Assembly (NCBI GenBank): GCA_038380795.1
Contig: CM076275.1
Coordinates: forward strand, 870,501-934,500
Length of the DNA stretch: 64,000 bases
Direction: 5' to 3'
Source: Pyrocephalus nanus
Taxonomy: Eukaryota > Chordata > Aves > Passeriformes > Tyrannidae
Shown: positions 48,415 through 58,300 of the stretch, one piece after another
How positions within the stretch are numbered: the first letter of the stretch is position 1
Layout of the letters: each line of letters starts with the position of its first letter
Program-made: the position numbers and the translations under genes
The notes under the pieces: model-generated
The model's database searches: none
What the model was told of the DNA's origin: nothing
What the model saw: only the letters and a program-made list of their open reading frames with translations

Positions 48415-51408
48415 CTGAAGTTAGAAATAAATCAAATCAGTGTCTCAAACTCAATGAACACTAACACAAGTCAGCTCTCAGTAGCTCAGCATAAACCTCC
48501 TGAATGACCAAGTGAAGTATTGTTTTACAGTATGACCCCATCCCACCTAGCTGACAGTTTGCAAAGCACCACAAGAGACTGCTCAGTGTGCTGCTTTCCA
48601 CTGAGACAAAGTTAATGTTCTTCCCATGGCATCATGCTCAGCATCTAAAGCTGGGGAAGAAGGAAGGAGTGCTGTCTGGAGTTAGAGCATTTGTCTTCCC
48701 CAGCCACCATCACGTGTGATGGAGCCCTGCTGTCCTGGGGATGCTGAACACCTGCCTGCTGATGGGAAGGAGTGAATGAATTCTTTGGTTTGCTCTGCTC
48801 GATGCATGGCCTTTGCTTTAGTTAAAACTGCTTTTATCTCAAACCCATGAGTCATTTCACATTTTCTCTTCCAATTCTCTTCCCCATCCCGCAGCAGGGG
48901 AGCAAGGAAGCAGCTGTGTGGTGCCATAAGTCAGCAACATCACTGAGATCACTGCCTGTGCCAGCAGGGCTGAGCAGTTCCACTCAGCTTGACTACACCA
49001 GAGCTGTCTGATGCAGGTGCACTGCTCTGGTACAGCAACAGCAATTCACTGCTGGAGCCAACTGCCTTCCCTCCCAAAGCCCTGTGTGTACTGAAGAGCA
49101 TGCCAAGTTCCCACTTACTGGATGTAAATGACAAGTCTGGAGTGAGGAGAGGGGTCGGTGTTTCCTCTACACGTCTGTGGTACATCCTTGGGAATACCAT
49201 GAGGGGAACACCACGCAGGTCGAGATTGCTCAGTTTGCACTCCTCAGGAACGTCGAAGTTATCAAAGTCTGTTTGAGAAAGACAGCCTGAGTAAGTGTGC
49301 AATAGCCTGGGAAGCTGCAAATTCTCCTGGACTGGATTAAATGGGAAGCAATCTAAAACAACACAAGGGGTATTTATTTGCAGTTACACCTGAGTTGTCC
49401 ATGACATTCCCTACACTGACACATCCAAAGACTCAGTTGCACAAGGTAACTGCTAACACAGAGCAGAAGCTTTCAGTGACTCCAGCAAGCACAGCACATG
49501 TTTCACCAACACCAAAGTCTTTGGCACAGCAGTTTTCACACACTCACATCCCCATGAAGAAAACTTTAAGGACACACTTTGAAGGACTGAGAAAGCAAGC
49601 ACCCTCATGTTTCAGAAAGACTCAGGAGAAATGCAGTGCTGGCTTTGTGTGCCACAAGAGCTTGAACAAAGTCTTACAACTGTGCCAGCACTCATGGAAG
49701 CTTTATTGTTCATTTTAATAATTACACCAAGAGTTCTTACCTTGAGGATCAAAATGAAACATGTTTTCCACTTCTGGCCAATCTTCTTCAGACTCAGCAC
49801 AATCTTCTTTACACAAATCTTTGTCAGACTGTGAAGTACAGCTGTCTAATTCAGTCTTTTCATCAGTCTTAAAAAAAAGGAAGACACATTATTTGTGCTA
49901 CTGGATAATGTTTGTAGTGGCTCTCCTGTGCTGTTCAGGTGTACACACCTGCCATGCAGCCCTCGAGCAGGCCCACGTGCCACAGCTTCAACACAAACAA
50001 GCTGGAGATGGGCAAGTGTTTCAGCAGAGTTTATGTAGTTTAGTACTACACACGGTGGCAACAAGTGACTGCACTGCAGTGTTTAAGCTCATATTAAACT
50101 GTCAGTGCTTAACATGTGAATAAGGCTGTTTCCCCCAGAGCCATCCATGTAGGCGCACTACTCTGGCTAGAATAGTTATTTTTCTCCCTTGTAGTTAATA
50201 TGAGACCATGTTTTGGATCAAGGCTGAGAACAGCATCAACACACAGAGCTGCTGGAGCCATTGCTGAGCAGCATTTACAGGGCCCAGGCCTCTTCTGCCT
50301 CTCACAACCCCCAGCAAGGAGGCTGGGGGTGCACAGCTGACCCCAGGAGTGCAGGGGGACATCTCCATAGGGCACAGTAGCATGCTCAGCAACGAGAACA
50401 GGCAAGTGTGCCAAGGCTGTCACTGCTCAGGGACTGCCAGGCATCACTCACCTGGTTATGTTTTCCTTTGAGATTTTATTTATTAACTTGTCTTAATCTC
50501 AGCCCATGAGTTCTCACTTTTACCCTTCCAGGTCTCTCACCCATCCCACTGAAGGAAAGTGAGGGAGCAGCTGTGTGGTGTTTAATCTGCCAGGGTTAAG
50601 CCACAACCAGCTACCTGTTCCTGTCTCCCCTCCTGCAGCAGAAGTGTGTTGTACTCACATGGACTGCAGTGCAAGGCTGATTTTCCTGCTTTCTCTCAGG
50701 CTGATTTTCCTGCTTTCTCTCAGGCTGATTTTCCTGCTTTCTCTCAGGCTGATTTTCCTGCTTTCTCTCAGGCTGATTTTCCTGCTTTCTCTCAGGCATC
50801 TTGCTCACGACTCCCGTAGTTGTATTCACCTTTCCAAGAGCCCTTCTCAGAGGCTGATGTGTGCCTTCAGGTACAGTGTATACTTTTTTACCAAGAGCCT
50901 TTCCCCCAGGGTGAGACACGGCTGCAGATGTAGTGATTGCTTTGTTACCAAGAGCCTTTCTCCTAGAGCAAGTCATGGCTGCAGGTGGGAATGCTTTTTT
51001 ATGAAGTGGAGTGCAAACTACTCTTCCAGAGCGTGCACTCTTTCCTTTTGCTGGAGTAGTAGAGAAAAACAAAAAAAAAAAAAAAAAAAGGAAGCAAAAT
51101 TTAGCACCATATCAACCCTAAAGCTTCAGTAAGTGCTCGTTCTGGAAAACTTCTTGCCATAGAAATCTTTGTTCATCATCGTTTATAGCTCATAAGCCAC
51201 ATCTATGGCAAAAGCCCAGATATCTTAATTTCTATGGTAATTGGTGAGCTTTGAAGAATTAGTTAGGTAAATAGATATACGAATAAAAAAACCATTGAAA
51301 ACAGTGAATAACAAAACATAGGGCAGCATAATACTCACAAGACCCCGGAGAGGTAATCAGCTGGCCCTCAGGAGCAAGAACTTCCCCAACAGAGACCACA
51401 GCTGCCAT
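48299..51408 (-). CDS. PTTG1: Securin (pituitary tumor-transforming gene 1), 5 coding exons, 284 aa
   Basis: Securin holds separase inactive until the APC/C marks it for destruction at anaphase. Coding exons are 51408-51339, 51050-50659, 49867-49741, 49268-49119 and 48414-48299. All junctions are GT-AG and phases agree. Family signatures are the D-box RRALGKVN (92-99), the acidic segment leading to WPEVENMFHF (184-193, aligned to the human separase-blocking segment PEIEKFFPF), DFDNFDVPEE and GVPLM (197-221), and the C-terminal LLQ...ELPP...CC pattern (248-281). The human protein has 202 residues. The excess is mainly a 57-bp triplication around the D-box and five octapeptide repeats (109-148). 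The KEN box found near residue 9 in human is absent. It shares a CpG-island promoter with SLU7. The start is the first ATG of exon 2, with no upstream ATG in that exon. Confidence 0.93.
49119..49268 (-). CDS. PTTG1: PTTG1 exon 5
   Basis: Acceptor TTTCTCAAACAG, donor GTAAGT. Residues 197-246. DFDNFDVPEECKLSNLDLRG followed by VPLM matches the human FESFDLPEEHQ...SGVPLM segment. The rest of the exon is diverged. Confidence 0.9.
49741..49867 (-). CDS. PTTG1: PTTG1 exon 4, separase-contact segment
   Basis: Acceptor TTTTTTTTAAG, donor GTAAGA. Residues 155-196, rich in Asp and Glu, ending WPEVENMFHFDPQ, the counterpart of human YPEIEKFFPFNPL. Confidence 0.92.
50659..51050 (-). CDS. PTTG1: PTTG1 exon 3 with D-box triplication and octapeptide array
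   Basis: Acceptor ACTACTCCAG behind a long T-run, donor GTGAGT after codon 154. Residues 24-154. VVCTPLHKKAF aligns with human VSTPRFGKTF, then come RKALG (54-58), GKALG (73-77) and RRALGKVN (92-99), then five PERKQENQ units. Confidence 0.92.
50677..50796 (-). repeat. PTTG1: Coding tandem repeat, 24 bp x 5, in PTTG1
   Basis: Five identical 24-bp units, each encoding PERKQENQ (residues 109-148). Because the unit is a multiple of three the frame is kept. Lack of divergence between copies implies recent expansion or homogenisation. Confidence 0.97.
50797..50961 (-). repeat. PTTG1: Diverged 57-bp tandem triplication around the D-box, in PTTG1
   Basis: The KALG/RALG core recurs with exact 19-residue spacing (Leu57, Leu76, Leu95). 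The DNA keeps AARGCTCTTGG in each copy while the rest has drifted. Only the third copy keeps the full RxxLxxxN destruction box. The first retains RxxL and the second has lost the Arg. Confidence 0.8.
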
Positions 51409-51432
51409 CTTCAGGCTGACGATGAGGCCACT
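51339..51432 (-). CDS. PTTG1: PTTG1 exon 2 (start codon exon)
   Basis: Acceptor CTTTCCAG precedes 51432 and donor GTGAGT follows 51339. ATG is at 51408-51406, leaving 24 nt of 5' untranslated sequence. It encodes residues 1-23, MAAVVSVGEV..., aligned to human MATLIYVDKENGEP but without KEN. Confidence 0.88.
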
Positions 51433-51506
51433 CTGGAAAGTTCGTGCAGGAAAAAAGAAGAAACAATAATTTTTGTTATTCCCTCCACCACAGCGGAGGT
51501 TTCACC

Positions 51507-51602
51507 TCGGGACACGGCGGGGGCGAGGGGGGCTGTCCGGGCGGGTCCGCCGGGCCCGGCGGCCCCGCCCGGACAGCCCCGCTCGCCCCCGCCGTGTCCC
51601 GA
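51507..51602. repeat. 96-bp GC-rich palindrome with no spacer
   Basis: Inverted repeat centred on GGGCCC at 51552-51557. Pairing base by base outward gives 48-bp arms with two mismatched pairs (51546/51563 and 51528/51581). It lies between the PTTG1 start region and exon 2, so in PTTG1 intron 1 or its 5' untranslated exon. A third, direct copy of the right arm (28 of 31 bases) begins near 51653. Confidence 0.95.
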
Positions 51603-51750
51603 AGGGGTCCTACAGACCCCCTGACAGCCCCACCGCATCCCACCGACCCTCTGACAGCCCCACTCGCCCCCGTTGTGTCCCGATATGTCCCGACCTGATC
51701 CCAGCGACCTCCTGAGCGTTCTGAGTGCCCCTTTCCCTCACAGCGCCGGT

Positions 51751-51756
51751 TTTAAA
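51751..51756 (-). promoter_or_regulatory. CHR-like cell-cycle element of PTTG1
   Basis: TTTAAA, an accepted variant of the CHR site bound by DREAM/MuvB, preceded in the PTTG1 direction by GC-rich CGGCGCCAC that could serve as CDE. It lies 18 bp downstream of the nearer CCAAT box. Function is inferred from motif and arrangement. Confidence 0.5.
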
Positions 51757-51773
51757 GTGGCGCCGCGCCTCCC

Positions 51774-51778
51774 ATTGG
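51774..51778 (-). promoter_or_regulatory. CCAAT box, proximal (NF-Y)
   Basis: ATTGG on the plus strand (CCAAT in the PTTG1 direction) in context CCCATTGGCC. Its partner lies 31 bp further upstream, the phasing typical of G2/M promoters. Confidence 0.65.
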
Positions 51779-51804
51779 CCGGTTCGGCCGACTCGCGGCA
51801 GCCC

Positions 51805-51809
51805 ATTGG
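51805..51809 (-). promoter_or_regulatory. CCAAT box, distal (NF-Y)
   Basis: Second inverted CCAAT in context CCCATTGGCT, 31 bp from the first. Confidence 0.65.
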
Positions 51810-51869
51810 CTCACGACGTGAGGGGGGCGGGCACCGGGGGGAGGCCCCGCCCCGGCAGTGAGGGACGGT

Positions 51870-51907
51870 GGCGCAGGGCATTGTGGGGCGGCGGCGCGGC
51901 CTGGAAG
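51870..51907 (+). other. Probable SLU7 non-coding exon 1 (3' boundary at donor)
   Basis: GGCCTGGAAG|GTAAAA at 51898-51913 is a plausible donor for a non-coding first exon that joins the acceptor at 52205. The 5' edge is a guess from the promoter layout. Confidence 0.5.
51873..51889 (-). promoter_or_regulatory. ZNF143/STAF-like binding site
   Basis: The minus strand reads GCCCCACAATGCCCTGC, matching YYCCCANMATGCMYYRC at 16 of 17 positions. ZNF143 sites are common in bidirectional CpG promoters. It lies at the presumed SLU7 start. Confidence 0.55.
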
Positions 51908-52096
51908 GTAAAAACAAGGATCGGGATCGGGATAAAACACCGGGATGGGGTTAAAAGGAGCGGGATAAGATACCGGGATCGGGGTAAAGGGGTGGGGTAG
52001 AACACCGGGATCGAGGTTAAGGAGCGGGGCAGGGGCAGGGCGGCCCGCGGCGCCGCTGTGCCCTCCAGGCCGGTCGCGGCCTGGGCCTGGCGCTGA

Positions 52097-52205
52097 TTCC
52101 CGTTTGTCTTCCCGTTTGTCTTCCCGTTTGTCTTCCCTTCTTGCCTTCCCTTCTTGCCTTCCCTTCTTGCCTTCCCTTCTTGCCTTCCCTTTTTGCCTCT
52201 TGCAG
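52097..52205 (+). repeat. Two pyrimidine minisatellites forming the SLU7 intron 1 acceptor tract
   Basis: Three copies of TCTTCCCGTTTG (12 bp) run into about five copies of CCTTCCCTTCTTG (13 bp), ending in CCTCTTGCAG. The array is nearly all pyrimidine on the plus strand and directly precedes the acceptor. No AG dinucleotide occurs in it before the splice site. Confidence 0.9.
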
Positions 52206-52378
52206 GGGACGGAGATGGCATCGGGGGCCGTAGCGAACGCCGCCCCTGCGGGGGGGGCAAGCGACGTGAGCCTGGAGGAACCGAAGAAGATGACGAGGGA
52301 AGACTGGAGGAAAAAGAAGGAACTGGAAGAACAGAGGAAACTCGGGAATGCGCCTGCCGAGGTGGATGAAGAAGGAAA
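52206..52378 (+). CDS. SLU7: SLU7 exon 2 (start codon exon)
   Basis: Acceptor TCTTGCAG, donor GTGAGT. ATG at 52215. Residues 1-54 plus two bases of Lys55. Confidence 0.95.
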
Positions 52379-55300
52379 GTGAGTTTTGTTAAAGCTGGGT
52401 TGTCCTAAAGCTGCTGCTTCCAAGTGCCTTTTTTTCTGGTGTGGTTACACGGCAGTCAGGAGGGTAACAAAGGGTTTCTACATGAGTCACTGCAGAAGGA
52501 AATAGTTGGGACTTTGTAGATTTTCTTTTAACATTCCAGAAGACAGATACTCTCCAAAAAAAATGCAAGTTTAGTATTTACCTACTGTGAGCTATTGACA
52601 GTTCTGCTACAAGTCCCATTTATGCAGCTACTTACAGGTTGTATTTTAAGGGTGAGTAAGGGGGAGCTTCCCTGTGTACCCGAGCTGTTCCCCCTCTTGT
52701 TTCCCCAGGGCTTGTTGTTTCTGAGAAGACAAATGTTGCTATTTTTGTGCTTGGTAACATTACACAGAGTAAGCCACTTGCTTTGGAGTCAGGAGTTGAG
52801 GTGAATTAGGCAGCAGTAAAATCTCAGTGAAAGTCTCTGTTATCAGGTTTATTTTGCAATGCATTCTACCAAGTTCATTGTTTTATTTTCCCTCCTAAAG
52901 CTCTGAACTTCAGTGTGGGTTATTTGTTTGCTGTGGGATCTCTCCCCATGCCACGTGTTTGTGACACAACATCTTTTGCAGGGATATCAATCCTCATATT
53001 CCCCAGTACATCTCCTCCGTGCCCTGGTACATAGATCCTTCTAAGAGACCCACTCTAAAGCATCAGAGACCTCAGCCAGAGAAGCAGAAACAGTACAACT
53101 CCTCTGGAGACTGGTACAAACGAGGAGTTCAGGAGGTATGGACAAAGGTTTTGCCACCCCGTAAAGATTTGCTTTGATTGCAGGAGGAAGTGGTTGATGG
53201 TTATGTGGGTCTGAGGGGGGCAGGGGCTGGGAACCCTCTCTCAGCAGGCAGATTGCAGTGTTTGGGGGGGATCAGGACACAGGGGGCTGGGTGGGTCACA
53301 CCTGGGGTGTCACTTGGAGACTCTTGCCCAGGTTTGTGTAACTGTGCCCTTTGTGCCCCTGCCCAGAACTCTGTGGCCACGAGGTACCGAAAAGGAGCCT
53401 GTGAGAACTGTGGGGCCCTGACACACAAAAAGAAGGACTGCATGGAGGTAAAGTGCACTTCTGTCCCTGGCTTAATGGCTTTGGAAACCATGGGAATGCT
53501 CCTCCTGGTGAAAAACAGCCGTCTGCAGGTCAGACAAAATACTGGCTTTGGAAAAGCCGTGCTGAAACTGGCTGTGAGCATTGAGACTGGAAACTTCTAA
53601 AGAAATTGTTTTGTGGGAAAAATGAAGGGGAAAAGTGATGCTACTTGGGGTGTTGTTGGCAAGTTCTGTTTGTAATAAGGTCTGCAGTAATAAGTGAAAA
53701 CATTTAGTTGGTCATGTTAATTTGCATTAAATCAAGTGCTGCTGTGCTTGTCTTTCTGGATCATGTCAGCCTGAAGCCACCTAGAAACTGTTCTGATTGC
53801 TTTCTTAATTGTGGAAAATAGAACTAAAAATTGATGGGGTTTGGAGTCAGTTGTGCTACACTAAAATGCAGAACTACCTGCCTTTGTTTACAATTCCAGT
53901 GCTGAATTTAACTGGCTTTAGAGGAACTTGATTGATAAGATTTTTAAGGGGATATCTGAGTGAGTAACATATTTTGGTCTAATGGGCTGATGTAACCATC
54001 TTTTTCTCTTTTAGAGGCCCAGGAAAGTTGGAGCAAAGTACACAGGGATGAATATTGCCCCAGATGAGCACGTGCAGCCCCAGCTGATGTTTGACTACGA
54101 CGGGAAGCGGGATCGCTGGAATGGCTATAACCCCGAGGAGCACATGAAGATTGTGGAGGAGTATTCCAAGGTTGATTTGGTACGTAGGGGCTGGGACTTC
54201 CTGGGGAAAGGTTGGGCTGGGAGGAGGGACACTGCTAATGAGCACTGTTAATGCTGAACCTTTGCTGAACAGAAATATGCAAACAAAGGCATTTTCTTGC
54301 TCCCCAGGCCAAACGTACCCTGAAAGCACAGAAGCTTCAGGAGGAGTTGGCATCAGGGAAGCTGGAGCAAGTGGTAAGTGAACTAAACCCTCATTTATTT
54401 TTGTTAAAGCAGAATAAATACACAACACATTACTTCTGCTTTCTGACACTTTTGCTCTGTTCAGGGTCTGCTGTTAGGTTTTATGCTCTCCAGCAATTTA
54501 AAGATTTTCCTGGCACTCTGTGTCATATTGAAGAATTTGAAGCATCTTTCCAGTGAGAATTGCTTTATTTTCCCCTTTTGGGCTAAAATTCGGTGCGATT
54601 ATTATTCCTGCTTAAAATTAATTACAAGGAACTTTGGATCAGAAGAACTCATTTTCCATGTACTCATTTTTTTCCTGTACTGAAATGCTCTTTTTGTTTT
54701 TAAAGACTGTTAAGATCTGATTAATGTTGAGGTAATGACTGTTATGTGATTATGCATTTGTTTGGTAATGCATAGTAGAAATTGGAATAGGAAGGTATTT
54801 TCTTTGTCTTAAACCAGCTTGTTTCTTCTTCAGTTGTTGCTGTTTGCAATGTGTCTGGTTCTTTGAAGGCTGAGCAAATGTATTTCCCTCTGGCTTATAA
54901 CTGCAGAGTTTGCATCTTCCACTAATTTCTGCAGATTATAGTGCTATCTTTGATGCAAAATTCTAATTTTAAAAGGTATTTCTGATTATATTTTAACTTT
55001 AGAAAATGGCAAAAAATAGAGAGCACTTCTGGCCTTCTATCTTGTTTTGATTACAATATATCTTATTATTCTGGTCCAGGTGCACATCCCAAACAGAATA
55101 TCCTTGCTAAAATCTCTTTCCTTGGAAAGATTGTTAAACAGAAATTCATTGGAAAGTAGCATAAACCAGGAGAAAACACTTTAGTAACTGTCTTAAGTGA
55201 AAGCAAGTTATACAGCTATATTAAAATCTATAAAATGCCTAAAAATCTTTAGGCATCACCTGAAAAAAAAGAAGCTGTAGGGAAAAAAGTTTGTTTGAAA

Positions 55301-58300
55301 CTTCAGAACTGTCTCTGAAGGAGAGGACTGGGGCTGATTTGCACAGTCAGCACTGGCCAGTTTGTTGGTCAGTGTTCCAGGGCTCACAGTTGTTTCCATC
55401 TTCACCCCTGCAAGTATTTTCAAGTTGGAGGCTAAGCAGGTTAAAAAAATAAACTCAGGCTATCTTTGTCCAGCTTCAGTTGTGCCTTCTGATTCATGCT
55501 CGTAGTATTCCTGTAAATCCTAACTGAATCCTTGCATACATATTCTCTTGATTATTTTTTAAGCTTTCAGAGTTGAAACTTGGTTATATTAGCGTAATAT
55601 GAAATATTTTAGTCTAATCCATCAGTGTTCAAAGGCATAGCAAGCTCTAAATAACAGCAACACTTCTAGAACGTGCTCTTCATGAAAGAATGGGAGATGT
55701 AGTTGGGGATGCAGTGAAAAGGCCTCCAACACCTGTGTGTCATAGAGACAGTGAAGAGCTCTTTCCTAGAACGTTATGTAGCATCTTTCTGCGTTTTGTG
55801 CCACTGGTGAATTGTATTTTGTATCCAGCATCAAGCTCTGCTTTGATTGCCCTTTGAATCCCTGCCATCTTTCCTCTCTCCACTATCTTGTCTTCTCTGC
55901 TGATGTGCTCTTTGTTTGCTGCAGAACTCCCCAAGACACCAGTGGGGAGAAGAGGAACCCAATTCACAGACAGTAAGATGATTGATTACCCACTGCATCG
56001 CTCCTGGGCAGAAGGAAGATCTGTAGTTATTGAAACAGTGAAACGAGGGTGGCATAAGGGTTTAAATGCATGTCCATGCCACTGGCTGCCTGTTCTTTCA
56101 GGCAGAGGTTGCTGGATTTCTTAGAGGGGTTTTTATTGTAATTCCTGTGTGTTGTCAGACCTCAGAGATGCAAGCACAGAACTAGTTTTTAATGTGGTGT
56201 ATTTTGCCCAAGATAACTTTTCCTAATATCGTCACAGTTATGTTTTGGTAACTGTTCCCACGTGAGGAGGTGGAAATCCTTCCCCAGGAGTATTTCTGAG
56301 CAGTGTGAGTGTTAGGTTAGCCTGACAGCACACTTTAACCCCGGGTGAACTGTGCTGGCTTGTAACTGCAGGGATTGCAGAATTGTAGGCAAACCACTAG
56401 AATCAGATTCTCAGGCTGGTCTCTGGAGTGAATGACTTAAAAGTTTCCCATCTCTCCTCAGGAAAGAGATCATAACAGTGAAGATGAAGATGAAGATAAA
56501 TATGCAGATGACATTGATATGCCTGGGCAGAACTTTGACTCGAAAAGACGCATCACAGTTCGCAATCTGCGTATTCGAGAAGATATTGCCAAAGTGAGTA
56601 AAGAATCTTCACAAATGTTCACAGGAGCTCATCTCAATCTGTTGTGCACTCACTTATTAAAGACTTCGTGTCTTGGGGTTAAGGTCTGTTCTCAGTTCTG
56701 TTCATGCTCATGTTATGACTGATCACGGTCATCCTTTTACATGGATAGAACTTTTAAAATGTCTAAACTGGGGGATAAAGGAGTAACTCAAGTTCTTGTC
56801 AAATGGTGCATATTAAATATGTTGTATGTTGTTTCTTTCCCCAGTACCTGAGGAATTTGGATCCAAACTCTGCTTATTATGATCCCAAAACGAGGGCAAT
56901 GAGGGAGAACCCATATGCCAACACAGGCAAGAATCCAGATGAGTAAGTTAAAACAGGGTTATTCTTGTGTATCCAACAAAACTCCTAAAAATGAGATTAA
57001 TAGTTATATATTTTCTTTTATCTGTATGTCCTTTTACTAATTAATCTCTAGTCAGTTATGTATAGAAGCAGTAGTAAGCATGGAAAAAACTTGTTTTATT
57101 TAGGAGCACCTTCTGTTTTAGTATATAAAAGTGGTATTTTTGTAATACTGACCCTTAATCTCAAGGGATATTTGGATGATCTGTACAGGGACTAGAACAC
57201 TGCTGCATCCAGAGGTAATGCCTATGAACACTAGTGATGTTTATATACATTATTTCAGTAATTAAATCTTAAACTTTATCTTACGTTTGTTGGGAGATAT
57301 TCAGGACTGGAGACTCACATGGAGTGTCTGTGGTACCTACCTATTGCATCAGGGGTAAGATCTCCTCCTGTAGGAGTGGATTCTGCACAGTGAAGATCTG
57401 AAAGCTCTGGCATTGTCTGTTTAGCCAGTTCAGTCAAAGCTGCTGCTCTGGGCTGCACACAGGGCTCTCCCTTCAAACCCCAGTCAGTGCTGTGCTGTGA
57501 ACTTCAGAGCAGGCAAGCTGTGAGTAAAACCTGCATTGAGAGCACAGTAATTGGATTAGCTCACTGCCTGCACTAGAATGGCAGTGCCTAAATGATAGCA
57601 AATAATGCTCTTTCCACCTCTGTTTGCCCCCAGCTAGAATAGTGCCGGTCAATTGTTCTGTTTTAGATGCAGATGCTTTCACTTCTCTCTCTGGTCATGA
57701 TTTGACCTTTGTTTCTGCCACAGCTTTGCAAATGTGAATTTTCCAGAGCGGCCCTGGGGAGATGGAAGAGGGGGGGATGGGGTTGTTAACATTATTGGAT
57801 TTTCAGCCTGTGTGTCATGGACACACTGTGCATCTGTTCCAGGCTGTGCAGAGGTGTCTCACTTCACAATCAGCAGGAAAGCTGTTCCCAGCCTTTGGCT
57901 CAGCCAAACTCACGGGCTGGGCTGGGCTGGAGAGGCACAGATCCAGGAGCTGAGAATATCCCACACCACTGAGGGGTATTGTGTGCAGTTAGGTCCCAGT
58001 TTAACTTGTGCTTGGCATCCCAGACAGAGTTCCAGCCTGTGTTTCCCTGTGCACACACATCAGGTTTTCCAAGGGGCTGTTTGACACTTCCATGGCTCCA
58101 CAGGGAGCAGGGCTTTCATTTCATGTACCGAGTTGGATGCACCCACTTCTCCCTCCACTCTTGAATCTTAGGGCACAAAGAGAGTTTTTCCTTCCCTGCT
58201 GAAGTTGTGTTTTTAAGAGGGAATCACCTTCCAAGTGCTCAGACTCCTGTTGCTCTTCCTGCAGAGTTGGTTACGCCGGTGACAACTTCGTTCGCTACAC

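Larger units (their letters stand above)
51480..52070. promoter_or_regulatory. Bidirectional CpG-island promoter of PTTG1 and SLU7
   Basis: Very GC- and CpG-rich interval between the divergent genes. It contains GC boxes (GGGGCGGG near 51825-51832, and CCCCGCCCC at 51845-51853), two CCAAT boxes, a CHR-like site and a ZNF143-like site. No TATA box. PTTG1 likely starts near 51720-51745 and SLU7 near 51860-51880, so the start sites would be only about 150 bp apart. Confidence 0.85.

Noticed and set aside
51752..52423. Minus-strand frame of 223 codons across the CpG island and SLU7 exon 2
   Set aside because: It is antisense to the SLU7 start exon and its Lys/Arg/Glu repeats come from the pyrimidine minisatellite.
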